This document shows positions 23,326 to 31,769 of a DNA stretch of 40,869 nucleotides, in pieces. This DNA comes from Burkholderiaceae bacterium. Its GTDB lineage: Bacteria > Pseudomonadota > Gammaproteobacteria > Burkholderiales > Burkholderiaceae_C. Numbering within the stretch: position 1 is the stretch's first letter; each line of letters begins with the position of its first letter. Position numbers and translations under genes: made by a program. The notes beneath the pieces are model-generated. The model worked only from the letters and a program-made list of their open reading frames with translations, did not search any database and was not told the DNA's origin. Where the stretch lies: NCBI GenBank assembly GCA_022702125.1, contig JAKOND010000118.1, positions 1 to 40,869 of the forward strand, written 5' to 3'.

Positions 23326-25410
23326 TCAGCCGCGGCGCGCGGTCAGCCATTGGGTGGAGGGCAGCGGCCGGCCCACCAGGCGAAGCTCGCCGAGCCAGCC
23401 GTAGAAGCCGTCGGTGAGCGCCGTGTCCCACCAGCCCGCGCCGATGATCCAGGGGTTGTTGGCGCTCTGCGACCGGGTGCCGGTGCCGGCGTTGGCCACG
23501 TTGCGCAGCACCGGCGCGCCGTCGACGTACATCGTCGTGGTGCGGGTCGCGGGGTCGTTGACGATCGCGATGTGGTACCAGGTGCCGCGGATGATCTCGC
23601 CCGACCAGTTGGTCTGCGCGTACTGCGTGTTGCTGGCCGGCACCACTTCCCACTGGATCTCGCGCAGGCTGGACACCGCGAACAGCACGCTGGAGGCTTC
23701 CGGGTCGCCGCCGCGGTAGCCGCCGGGCGTGTTGCCGCGCCGGCCGACGCGGCCGAGCAGGTTGCCCCAGCGGTGCTTGCGGGCGTCCCAGTCGGCCGGG
23801 ATCTTCACGAAGGTCTCGATCGTGTAGCCGTTCCAGAAGCTGCGGTTGTTCACCGAGACGCCGGCCGCGGTCAGGAAGGCGTTCAGGCGGGGCTGGGTCT
23901 TGTCGGTGTTCAGGAAGCGCACGCTGCCCGGCGCCGACGACAGGCGGTGCTTGTCCAGCGACCAGACCACGTCGCCCAGTTGCGCGGCGCCGCCGGGCAG
24001 GGCGCGGTACATGTGCTGGCCCACGTGCTGGCCGCTGGTGGTGATGTTGGGCATCGCCTCGCCCGCCTGCACCACCTGGCCTTCGGCGATGCCGGCCGGC
24101 GCGCGCCAGTGGGCGTAGTTGTCGTCGCCGGCGATCAGCGGGAAGTCGTTCGCGTCGGCCGGCGCGCGGGTGACGGGCGGCGTCGGCTCCACGTAGTTGC
24201 CCAGCAGCGCGGAGCGCACGCGCGGCAGGATCGCCGTGCCCGATACCGCCATCAGCGGCTTCCAGCGCAGGAAGCCGGCGAAGCGCTTCTTGAAGTTGAT
24301 GGCGATGGTGAAGCGCTGGTTCGGCGCGGTCAGCTCGGCGAAGTCGAACTGGTTGAGCGTGGAGGCAGGCTTGCCGACCACCCACGGCGAGAACGACATC
24401 ACGTCGATCCTGTTGGCGCCGAAGTCCACCTCGTAGAGCCGCATCATCGCGTTGCCGCCCTGGTAGTCCATCTGGTAGTCGACCACCATCTGGTGGACTT
24501 CGTTGCCGAAGTTGTTGGTCTTCTTCAGGTACGCGGCGCCGTGGTGGTGGCCGTTGAGCGTCATGAAGATCTGGTCGTTGTCGGCGATCAGCTTGTCCCA
24601 CAGCATGCGGCCGTAGTCGGTCTCGGCCGGGCTGGCGAGGTCGGGCGCCAGGCTCAGCAGCTGGTGGTTGGACAGGATCACCGGCAGCGTCGGGTTGCGG
24701 CGGATCGCGTCGCGCGCCCAGGCGATGCCGGCGTCCGAGATGCGCCACGACAGCGACAGCACCATGAACTGCACGCCGTGCGCGGTGAACACGTGGTACT
24801 CGTGGAAGCCGGAGCTGTCGCGCTCGCGGAAGGTGCTCTGCCGGGCGGCCCGCAGCGCGGGGAACCACTGCAGGTAGGGCTCGGCGGCCGGGTTGCGCTG
24901 GGCGTCGGTGCCGAAGCCCTGGTCGGACGGCTGGTGGTAGTCGTAGTCGGCGACCACGTCGTGGTTGCCGGCCAGGATCGAATAGGGGACGCCAGCGTTC
25001 TCCAGCAGCTTCATGGCGTCGTCGGCGACGCGCCACTGGTTGGGCTTGCCCTGCTGGTCGACCACGTCGCCCAGGTGGATCACGAACGGGATGTTGTAGG
25101 CGGCCGCGTTGCCGGCGATCCAGCCGGTCTGCGCGGCATACGGCGTGGAGCCGTAGCGGTTCTGGAACTGCTGGCCTTCGTCGGTCGTGGCGTAGCGGGA
25201 ATAGAACTGCGTGTCGGGCAGCACCGCGATGGCGAAGCTGGTCACCGGGCCGGCGGCCGCATGCGCGTCCGCGGCGCCCAGCAGGCCGCCGGCGGTGGCG
25301 AGGGCCGACAGGCCGGCGGCGCCGCGCAGGACGTCGCGGCGGCGGGCGTCGAACGGAGGCGCGGGCAGGGGACGGCCGCTGCCGGCCGTGTTGGGGTTGT
25401 CGTCAGACAT
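23326..25410 (-). CDS. Tat-exported metallophosphoesterase with LamG-like C-terminal region
   Basis: A 694-residue protein. The N-terminus has a twin-Arg signal (ARRRDVLRGAAG) and a hydrophobic stretch ending in AHA. The calcineurin-like phosphoesterase motifs follow in order: PDTQF, HLGDVVDQ, AGNHD, SNHQ and NGHHHGA, supplying the two-metal site residues. The C-terminal half (from about residue 430) has the Trp/Gly-rich strands of a LamG/concanavalin-like domain (FVKIPADWDARKHRW, GTWYHIAIVND, TTTMYVDGAPV). Probable extracellular or periplasmic hydrolase of a phosphoester; substrate unknown. The ATG at 25410 is followed by an acidic start before the signal. It lies just upstream of the PEP-CTERM gene and divergent from the CHASE3 gene. 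Confidence 0.88.
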   Translation of the reverse strand: MSDDNPNTAGSGRPLPAPPFDARRRDVLRGAAGLSALATAGGLLGAADAHAAAGPVTSFAIAVLPDTQFYSRYATTDEGQQFQNRYGSTPYAAQTGWIAGNAAAYNIPFVIHLGDVVDQQGKPNQWRVADDAMKLLENAGVPYSILAGNHDVVADYDYHQPSDQGFGTDAQRNPAAEPYLQWFPALRAARQSTFRERDSSGFHEYHVFTAHGVQFMVLSLSWRISDAGIAWARDAIRRNPTLPVILSNHQLLSLAPDLASPAETDYGRMLWDKLIADNDQIFMTLNGHHHGAAYLKKTNNFGNEVHQMVVDYQMDYQGGNAMMRLYEVDFGANRIDVMSFSPWVVGKPASTLNQFDFAELTAPNQRFTIAINFKKRFAGFLRWKPLMAVSGTAILPRVRSALLGNYVEPTPPVTRAPADANDFPLIAGDDNYAHWRAPAGIAEGQVVQAGEAMPNITTSGQHVGQHMYRALPGGAAQLGDVVWSLDKHRLSSAPGSVRFLNTDKTQPRLNAFLTAAGVSVNNRSFWNGYTIETFVKIPADWDARKHRWGNLLGRVGRRGNTPGGYRGGDPEASSVLFAVSSLREIQWEVVPASNTQYAQTNWSGEIIRGTWYHIAIVNDPATRTTTMYVDGAPVLRNVANAGTGTRSQSANNPWIIGAGWWDTALTDGFYGWLGELRLVGRPLPSTQWLTARRG

Positions 25411-25596
25411 GGTTTCGATCCTCGGGTCGTAAGGGGGGGGCGGTGCGCGCATGCGTGGCGTCGCACCTGCGCCCGAGTCTGTCCGCGCGGCAAGTCGGGT
25501 CAATGACATATGAAGGAGTAATCGGCTCCCCGTCCTACGTCCGCAAGCGGGAGCGCATTCGGTCCGGTCGCGCGGTCGGACCGCAGAATCCGGCGC

Positions 25597-26328
25597 ATGA
25601 CTCATCGCACGGCAGACCGCACCGCCCTCGAACGCTTCGGCCCCGGGCAGCGTTGGTGGTCGCGCCTGCGCCGCCTGGGCGTTCCCCCGAAGCGCATCGT
25701 CGTGTGGTCGATGGTGTCGTCGGGCCCGATCGCGGCGGTGGTGCTGGCGGGCGCCGTGCTCTCGTACCACGGGCACGAGCTGCTGGTGGAGAGCCGGTTG
25801 CGGGTGGACCACAGCTACCAGGTACTGACCGGGCTCAACAAGCTGTTCGTCGCGCTGGAGGATGCGGAAACCGGCCAGCGCGGATTCATCATCACCGGGC
25901 AGGACGACTACCTCGAACCCTACGTCGCGGCGCTCCGGCAGACCGACGGCCACCTGTCCGACCTGCGCAGCCTGCTCGCGGCCGATCCGATCCAGGGCAT
26001 CCGCCTGTCGGCGCTCGAAACCCTGATGAACGCCAAGCTCGACGAGCTGGGCCACGTGATCCAGCTACGGCGCACCGAGGGGTTCCAGCGGGCCTCCGAC
26101 GCGATCCTGCGGGGCGAGGGCAAGCAGCTGATGGACGGCGTGCGCGCGGAGGTCGCGGCCATCGGCGCGCGGGAGGAGGCGCAGCTCCGCGCCCAGCAGG
26201 AGGATGCGCGCCAGCGCGAGCGCGAGATCCTGCGCACCGGTGCCGCGATCGCGGCGGTATCGATCGTGGTGCGCTTCGGCCTGGCGTTCCTGCTGGCGCG
26301 GCTGCGCAACCGGCGGGGCGCCGTCTAG
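25597..26328 (+). CDS. CHASE3-domain membrane protein without output domain
   Basis: A 243-residue protein with a first membrane segment (about 34-56), an extracytoplasmic CHASE3-type sensory region (about 60-205, with the diagnostic VALEDAETGQRGFIITGQDDYLEPY stretch read in two parts: EDAETGQRGFI and TGQDDYLEPY), a charged coiled-coil-like part (about 190-212) and a second membrane segment (about 213-233). It stops ten residues after that. CHASE3 normally feeds a histidine kinase, cyclase or chemoreceptor in the cytoplasm; here no output module or HAMP follows, and none is seen in the 3' flank. It could be a true standalone sensor or the remnant of a truncated kinase. Stop and 3' end overlap the convergent lipoprotein gene by four bases. 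Confidence 0.82.
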   Translation: MTHRTADRTALERFGPGQRWWSRLRRLGVPPKRIVVWSMVSSGPIAAVVLAGAVLSYHGHELLVESRLRVDHSYQVLTGLNKLFVALEDAETGQRGFIITGQDDYLEPYVAALRQTDGHLSDLRSLLAADPIQGIRLSALETLMNAKLDELGHVIQLRRTEGFQRASDAILRGEGKQLMDGVRAEVAAIGAREEAQLRAQQEDARQREREILRTGAAIAAVSIVVRFGLAFLLARLRNRRGAV

Positions 26329-26540
26329 CGCCACCAGCCGCCGTACGGGCCGCGTCCGTAGCCCCGGCCGCCGTAGTAGCCGCGCGAGTAGCCGAGGCTG
26401 ACGCTGGGCTGCACCACCACCGGCGCGCTCCGGTAGCCATAGCCGTAACCGTAGTAGGGATCGACCGGCGCGACGACGCAGCCGGAGAGCAGTGCGCCGA
26501 GGCCGCCGGCGGCGGCGAGGGCCAGAACGAGACGTTTCAT
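26325..26540 (-). CDS. Small Gly/Tyr-rich lipoprotein
   Basis: A 71-residue protein with a lipoprotein signal (LALAAAGGLGALLSGC, Cys21). The mature part is almost entirely Gly, Tyr, Arg, Ser and Pro (YYGYGYGYRS, then YYGGRGYGRGPYGG), giving a low-complexity tail with no catalytic residue. It is probably a surface or envelope protein. A TGTAAT box lies on the minus strand at 26582-26577, 37 bases before the start, with an AGGAG site ahead of the ATG. The last base of its stop shares the CTAG sequence with the CHASE3 gene. Confidence 0.72.
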   Translation of the reverse strand: MKRLVLALAAAGGLGALLSGCVVAPVDPYYGYGYGYRSAPVVVQPSVSLGYSRGYYGGRGYGRGPYGGWWR

Positions 26541-26666
26541 GGCGGACTCCTGGAGCGGTGGAAGGATGACGCTTCCATTACACGCCCGCGCATGCCGCGA
26601 CGGGGCATGTGCAACAGGGATTTGCCCAACTTTGCCGGGGCTTGACGTTCGGCGGCGGGTCGGGCG

Positions 26667-27938
26667 CTACAGCACGCCCGCGGAACGCAGGCGGTCGCGC
26701 TCCTGCGCGGTCAGGCCCAGTTCGGCCAGCACCTCGTCGGTGTGCTGCCCGAGCGCCGGCGGCGCGTGGCGCAGCACCGGCGGCGTGGCCTGCAGCCGCA
26801 GCGGACTGGCGGTGCCGGCGATGGAGGCGATGCCGTCGCCCGCATCGCGCGGCTGGTCGATGCGCAGGCCGCGCGCCCGCACCTGCGGATCGGCGAAGGC
26901 GTGGCCGATGTCGTTGATCGGGCCGCAGGGCACCGCCTTGTCCTCCAGCAGCGACACCCAGTCCGCAGTGGCGCGGCCGCGGGTGACCCGCTCGATGGCG
27001 TCGATCAGCTCCGGCCGGTGCCGCACCCGCAGCGTGTTGGTGGCGAAGCGCGGGTCGGCGGCCCACGCCGGCTGGCCGAGCGCCTGGCAGAAGCGCTGGA
27101 ACTGGCCGTCGTTGCCGATGGCCAGCAGCATCGCGCCGTCGGCGGTGGCCACGTCCTGGTAGGGCGCGAGGCTCGGGTGGCTGTTGCCCTGGCGCTGCGG
27201 CACCGCGCCGGTGTTGAGGTGGCCCGCGCCCTGGTTGGCGAGGATGGCCATGCCCACGTCGAGCAGCGCCATGTCGATGTGCTGGCCCTCGCCGGTGGCG
27301 TCGCGCACCCGCAGCGCCGCCAGGATGGCGGTCGAGGCGTAGACGCCGGTGAACAGGTCGGTCAGCGCCACGCCCACCCGCAGCGGGCCGCCGCCGGGTT
27401 CGCCGTCGGCGCGGCCGGTGATGCTCATCATGCCGCTCATCGCCTGGATCATCAGGTCGTAGCCGGCGCGGGGCGCGTACGGCCCGTCCTGGCCGAAGCC
27501 GGTGACCGAGCAATACACCAGCCGCGGGTGGCGGGCGCGCAGCGTCGCGTGGTCCAGGCCGTAGGCCTTGAGGCCGCCGACCTTGAAGTTCTCCACCACC
27601 ACGTCGCTCTGCGCGGCCAGGCGCCGCACGATGTCCTGGCCCTCGGGCGTGGCGATGTCCACCGTCACCGAGCGCTTGTTGCGGTTGCACGAGGTGAAGT
27701 AGGTGGACTGCGCGGTGTCGCGGCCGTCGGCGTCCCGCAGGAAGGGCGGCCCCCAGGCCCGGGTGTCGTCGCCGCTGCCGGGCCGCTCGATCTTCACCAC
27801 GTCGGCGCCCAGGTCCGCGAGGATCTGGGTGCACCACGGCCCGGCCAGCACGCGCGAGAGGTCGAGCACGCGCAGGCCCTGCAGGGCCGGTGCGGCCGGG
27901 GTGGGGGAGGAAGCGTCGGGAGCGGTCGTCTGGGGCAT
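26667..27938 (-). CDS. CaiB/BaiF family CoA-transferase, probably glutarate-specific
   Basis: A 423-residue class III CoA-transferase. The N-terminus has the Rossmann-like VLDLSRVLAGPWCTQILADLGADVVKIERP region in two blocks (VLDLSRVLAGPW and LGADVVKIERPG), then NRNKRSVTVD and the conserved catalytic Asp region (VGVALTDLFTG) with the usual central loop. Class III enzymes move CoA between acids via an Asp-bound anhydride. The following gene encodes glutaryl-CoA dehydrogenase, 29 bases away, so glutarate (or a related acid) is the probable substrate, as in SUGCT-type enzymes. The ATG at 27938 precedes a short alanine/proline-rich leader. It is the second gene of the pair. Confidence 0.9.
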   Translation of the reverse strand: MPQTTAPDASSPTPAAPALQGLRVLDLSRVLAGPWCTQILADLGADVVKIERPGSGDDTRAWGPPFLRDADGRDTAQSTYFTSCNRNKRSVTVDIATPEGQDIVRRLAAQSDVVVENFKVGGLKAYGLDHATLRARHPRLVYCSVTGFGQDGPYAPRAGYDLMIQAMSGMMSITGRADGEPGGGPLRVGVALTDLFTGVYASTAILAALRVRDATGEGQHIDMALLDVGMAILANQGAGHLNTGAVPQRQGNSHPSLAPYQDVATADGAMLLAIGNDGQFQRFCQALGQPAWAADPRFATNTLRVRHRPELIDAIERVTRGRATADWVSLLEDKAVPCGPINDIGHAFADPQVRARGLRIDQPRDAGDGIASIAGTASPLRLQATPPVLRHAPPALGQHTDEVLAELGLTAQERDRLRSAGVL

Positions 27939-27967
27939 CGGGTCGGGGCGGGCGGGTCGGAGAAAGC

Positions 27968-29176
27968 TCAGTTCGAGAAGGCGGCGATGCCGGTCTGCGC
28001 GCGGCCGAGGATCAGCGCGTGGACGTCGTGGGTGCCCTCGTAGGTGTTGACCACCTCCAGGTTCACCAGGTGGCGCGCCACGCCGAACTCGTCGCTGATG
28101 CCGTTGCCGCCGAGCATGTCGCGCGCCATCCGCGCCACGTCGAGCGCCTTGCCGCAGGAGTTGCGCTTGAGCAGCGAGGTGATCTCCACCGCCGCGGTGC
28201 CCTCGTCCTTCATGCGGCCCAGGCGCAGGCAGCCCTGCAGGCCCAGCGCGATCTCGGTCTGCATGTCGGCCAGCTTCTTCTGGATCAGCTGGTTGGCGGC
28301 GAGCGGACGGCCGAACTGCTTGCGGTCCAGCGTGTACTGGCGCGCGGTGAACCAGCAGGACTCGGCCGCGCCCAGCGCGCCCCAGGCGATGCCGTAGCGC
28401 GCCGAGTTCAGGCAGGTGAACGGGCCCTTCAGGCCGCGCACCTCGGGGAAGGCGTTCTCCTCGGGCACGAAGACCTTGTCCATCACGATCTCGCCGGTGA
28501 TCGAGGCGCGCAGGCCGACCTTGCCGTGGATGGCGGGCGCGGTCAGGCCCTGCATGCCCTTCTCCAGCACGAAGCCGCGGATCGGGCCGACGTTGCCGGC
28601 GGTGTCCACTTCCTTGGCCCAGACCACGAACACGTCGGCGATCGGGCTGTTGGTGATCCACATCTTGCTGCCCGACAGGTGGTAGCCGCCGTCGACCTTG
28701 CGGGCGCGGGTGGCCATGCTGCCGGGGTCGGAGCCGTGGTCGGGCTCGGTCAGGCCGAAGCAGCCGATCCATTCGCCGGTGGCGAGCCTGGGCAGGTACT
28801 TCTGCTTCTGCGCCTCGGTGCCGAAGGCGTTGATCGGCACCATCACCAGCGACGACTGCACGCTGGCCATCGAGCGGTAGCCGGAGTCGACCCGCTCGAC
28901 CTCGCGGGCGATCAGGCCGTAGGCCACGTAGTTGAGGCCCGGGCCGCCGTACTCCTCGGGGATGGTCGGGCCGAGCAGGCCGAGTTCGCCCATCTCGCGG
29001 AAGATGGCCGGGTCGGTCTTCTCGTGGCGGAAGGATTCCAGCACGCGCGAGGCCAGCTTGTCCTGGCAGTAGGCGGCCGCGGCGTCGCGGACCATGCGTT
29101 CGTCCTCGGTCAGCTGCTGGTCGAGGAGGAAGGGGTCGTTCCACTGGAACTGGGGGGCGCTGTGGTTGCTGCTCAT
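27968..29176 (-). CDS. gcdH: Glutaryl-CoA dehydrogenase
   Basis: A 402-residue acyl-CoA dehydrogenase that oxidises and decarboxylates glutaryl-CoA to crotonyl-CoA with FAD, in lysine, tryptophan and glutarate breakdown. The FAD/substrate region has [14 protein letters not shown] and KMWITNSP; the catalytic base is Glu380 in [20 protein letters not shown] and [13 protein letters not shown] are also typical. This set fits GcdH better than medium-chain enzymes. The ATG at 29176 follows a GGAG site. A minus-strand CCTAGGAT box lies at 29276-29269, and repeated TGTCGC words precede it. The CoA-transferase gene follows, giving a two-gene glutarate unit. Confidence 0.92.
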   Translation of the reverse strand: MSSNHSAPQFQWNDPFLLDQQLTEDERMVRDAAAAYCQDKLASRVLESFRHEKTDPAIFREMGELGLLGPTIPEEYGGPGLNYVAYGLIAREVERVDSGYRSMASVQSSLVMVPINAFGTEAQKQKYLPRLATGEWIGCFGLTEPDHGSDPGSMATRARKVDGGYHLSGSKMWITNSPIADVFVVWAKEVDTAGNVGPIRGFVLEKGMQGLTAPAIHGKVGLRASITGEIVMDKVFVPEENAFPEVRGLKGPFTCLNSARYGIAWGALGAAESCWFTARQYTLDRKQFGRPLAANQLIQKKLADMQTEIALGLQGCLRLGRMKDEGTAAVEITSLLKRNSCGKALDVARMARDMLGGNGISDEFGVARHLVNLEVVNTYEGTHDVHALILGRAQTGIAAFSN

Positions 29177-29323
29177 GGCGGGTCTCCGGGGCGGTGTGCG
29201 GGGCGGGGGCGGATGCCGGCCGGCACCCGTTGTTCCGCATTGTGGGCCGCGCCCGCGCGCGCCGCTATATCCTAGGCGACACCCTGTTGCCTGTGCGACA
29301 GCGCCGTCGCGCCGCGGGGCCGA

Positions 29324-30226
29324 TCAGGCCGGGAACACGCCGGTCGAGAGGTAGCGGTCGCCGCGGTCGCACACCACGAAGACGACGGTCGCGTTCTGCT
29401 CGCGCTGGGCGATCTGCTGCGCCGCCCAGCAGGCGCCGGCGGCCGAGATTCCGGCGAAGATGCCTTCCTCGCGCGCCAGGCGGCGGCACATCTCCTCGGC
29501 GTCGGCCTGGGACACGCTGACCGTCTCGTCGACCAGGCTGCCGTCGTAGATCGCCGGCATGTACTCGGCGGGCCATTTGCGGATGCCCGCGATGCGCGAG
29601 CCCTCGGACGGCTGGGCGCCGACGATGCGCACCGACGGCTTCTTCTCCTTGAGGTAGCGCGACACGCCGGTGATGGTGCCGGTGGTGCCCATCGCGCTCA
29701 CGAAGTGGGTCACGCGGCCGTGGGTCGCTTCCCAGATTTCGGGACCGGTGGTCTCGTAGTGGATGCGCGGGTTGTCGGGGTTGCCGAACTGGTCGAGCAC
29801 CCGGCCCTTGCCGTCGCGCTGCATCTGCTCGGCCAGGTCGCGCGCGTATTCCATGCCGCCGCTCTTAGGCGTGAGCAGCAGTTCGGCGCCGAAGGCCTTC
29901 ATCGTCTGCGCGCGCTCGATGGAGAGGTCCTCCGGCATGATCAGCAGCATGCGGTAGCCCTTGATGGCCGCCGCCATGGCCAGCGCGATGCCGGTGTTGC
30001 CCGAGGTGGCCTCGATCAGCATGTCGCCGGGCCGGATGTCGCCGCGCTCCTCGGCGCGCCGGATCATCGACAGCGCCGGCCGGTCCTTGACCGATCCCGC
30101 CGGGTTGTTGCCTTCGAGCTTGCCCAGCACCACGTTGCCGTTGACGGCGTTCTCGGCGGCGCCGATGCGCTGCAGGGCCACGAGCGGCGTCTTGCCGACG
30201 GTGTCTTCGATGGTGGGGTATTGCAT
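29324..30226 (-). CDS. cysM: Cysteine synthase B (O-acetylserine sulfhydrylase B)
   Basis: A 300-residue PLP enzyme forming cysteine from O-acetylserine and sulfide or thiosulfate. Lys47 in NPAGSVKDR holds the cofactor; SGNTGIALA is the substrate loop and GTTGTITG binds the phosphate of PLP. The length and the KSVRIVGAQPSEGS-type segment (PSVRIVGAQPSEGS) fit CysM. The ATG at 30226 is preferred: the frame runs upstream across a tRNA gene and the tRNA promoter, where it cannot be coding. The tRNA-Leu gene starts only 40 bases away on the opposite strand, so promoter elements of the tRNA must lie within or next to this start region. Confidence 0.95.
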   Translation of the reverse strand: MQYPTIEDTVGKTPLVALQRIGAAENAVNGNVVLGKLEGNNPAGSVKDRPALSMIRRAEERGDIRPGDMLIEATSGNTGIALAMAAAIKGYRMLLIMPEDLSIERAQTMKAFGAELLLTPKSGGMEYARDLAEQMQRDGKGRVLDQFGNPDNPRIHYETTGPEIWEATHGRVTHFVSAMGTTGTITGVSRYLKEKKPSVRIVGAQPSEGSRIAGIRKWPAEYMPAIYDGSLVDETVSVSQADAEEMCRRLAREEGIFAGISAAGACWAAQQIAQREQNATVVFVVCDRGDRYLSTGVFPA

Positions 30227-30240
30227 GGGCAGCACTGTGC

Positions 30241-30246
30241 CATAAT
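30241..30246 (+). promoter_or_regulatory. Probable -10 box for tRNA-Leu
   Basis: CATAAT has one mismatch from TATAAT and lies 21 bases before the tRNA. The GC-rich stretch between it and the tRNA is typical of stringently controlled stable-RNA promoters. A -35 would fall on the cysM start codon. Confidence 0.5.
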
Positions 30247-30266
30247 TTCCCGCTCCCCTCATTCCC

Positions 30267-30351
30267 GCCGGAGTGGTGAAATTGGTAGACGCAGCGGACT
30301 CAAAATCCGCCGCCGCAAGGCGTGCCGGTTCGATTCCGGCCTCCGGCACCA
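30267..30351 (+). tRNA. tRNA-Leu, anticodon CAA
   Basis: An 85-base class II tRNA. The acceptor stem is GCCGGAG with CTCCGGC, the D-arm has GAAATTGGTAGAC, the anticodon loop is CTCAAAA (anticodon CAA, reading UUG), there is a long variable arm, the T-arm has GGTTCGATTCC, and the 3' end is A-CCA encoded in the gene. A terminator follows at 30359. Confidence 0.96.
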
Positions 30352-30358
30352 CGCAACG

Positions 30359-30390
30359 AAGACCTTCCGCCCCCCGCCGAAGGTCTTTTT
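30359..30390 (+). terminator. Terminator after tRNA-Leu
   Basis: A 9-bp stem (AAGACCTTC at 30359-30367, GAAGGTCTT at 30379-30387) followed by Ts. It ends the tRNA transcript before the TusA-like gene at 30442. Confidence 0.88.
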
Positions 30391-30441
30391 GGTTTTCGGG
30401 CCCCCGTGCCGGCCCGCATCGCGCGAAACCGTCGAGACCGT

Positions 30442-30681
30442 ATGTCCCAGCACCCGGAAATCCACCAGGAAATCGACACCCGCGGGCTGAACTGCCCGCT
30501 GCCCATCCTCAAGGCCAAGAAGGCGCTGTCCGGCATGCAAAGCGGCCAGCTGCTGAAGGTGGTGTCGACCGACCCGGGCTCGATGCGCGACTTCCAGGCC
30601 TTCGCCCGCCAGACCGGCAACGAACTGGTGGAGCAGCAGGTGGCGGGCGCCGACTTCATCCACGTGCTGCGCCGCCGCTGA
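30442..30681 (+). CDS. TusA-like sulfurtransferase
   Basis: A 79-residue SirA/TusA-family protein with the single active Cys18 in NCPLP, then LLKVVSTDPGSMRDFQAF. TusA relays sulfur as a persulfide, for tRNA thiolation and cofactor synthesis; other family members act in general sulfur transfer, so the exact role is open. The start at 30442 gives the usual short N-terminus before DTRGLNCP. It sits beside cysM, another sulfur gene, but on the other strand and behind the tRNA terminator; only 51 bases separate that T-run from the start, so its promoter must be short or overlap. Confidence 0.9.
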   Translation: MSQHPEIHQEIDTRGLNCPLPILKAKKALSGMQSGQLLKVVSTDPGSMRDFQAFARQTGNELVEQQVAGADFIHVLRRR

Positions 30682-30721
30682 GGCGCGTCCGGCGGCGCCG
30701 GCCCGCCGCGCGCCGGGCGTG

Positions 30722-30744
30722 AAAAAGCCGCCCCGCGGGCGGCT
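30722..30744 (-). terminator. Terminator of galU
   Basis: On the minus strand an 8-bp stem (AGCCGCCC/GGGCGGCT, three-base loop) runs into TTTT. It lies 41 bases past the galU stop. Confidence 0.85.
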
Positions 30745-30784
30745 CGCCTTCGGCCGGGACCATGCCCGGCCTTTCGCCGCTGCC

Positions 30785-31684
<900 letters not shown>

Positions 31685-31769
31685 GCGTCAGGATTCCTTT
31701 GGGACACGAGGGTTGCGCCGGGTGGGCGACGACAGCGGACGATGGTAGTGGCATCGCCCGGCGGGTCTG

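Noticed and set aside
26667-29240. Fusion of acyl-CoA dehydrogenase and CoA-transferase
   Set aside because: One long frame spans both, but in the 5' part it is out of frame with gcdH; the real genes are separate at 26667-27938 and 27968-29176.
30227-30352. Extended N-terminus for cysM
   Set aside because: It would be coded across the tRNA-Leu gene on the other strand; the start at 30226 matches CysM length.
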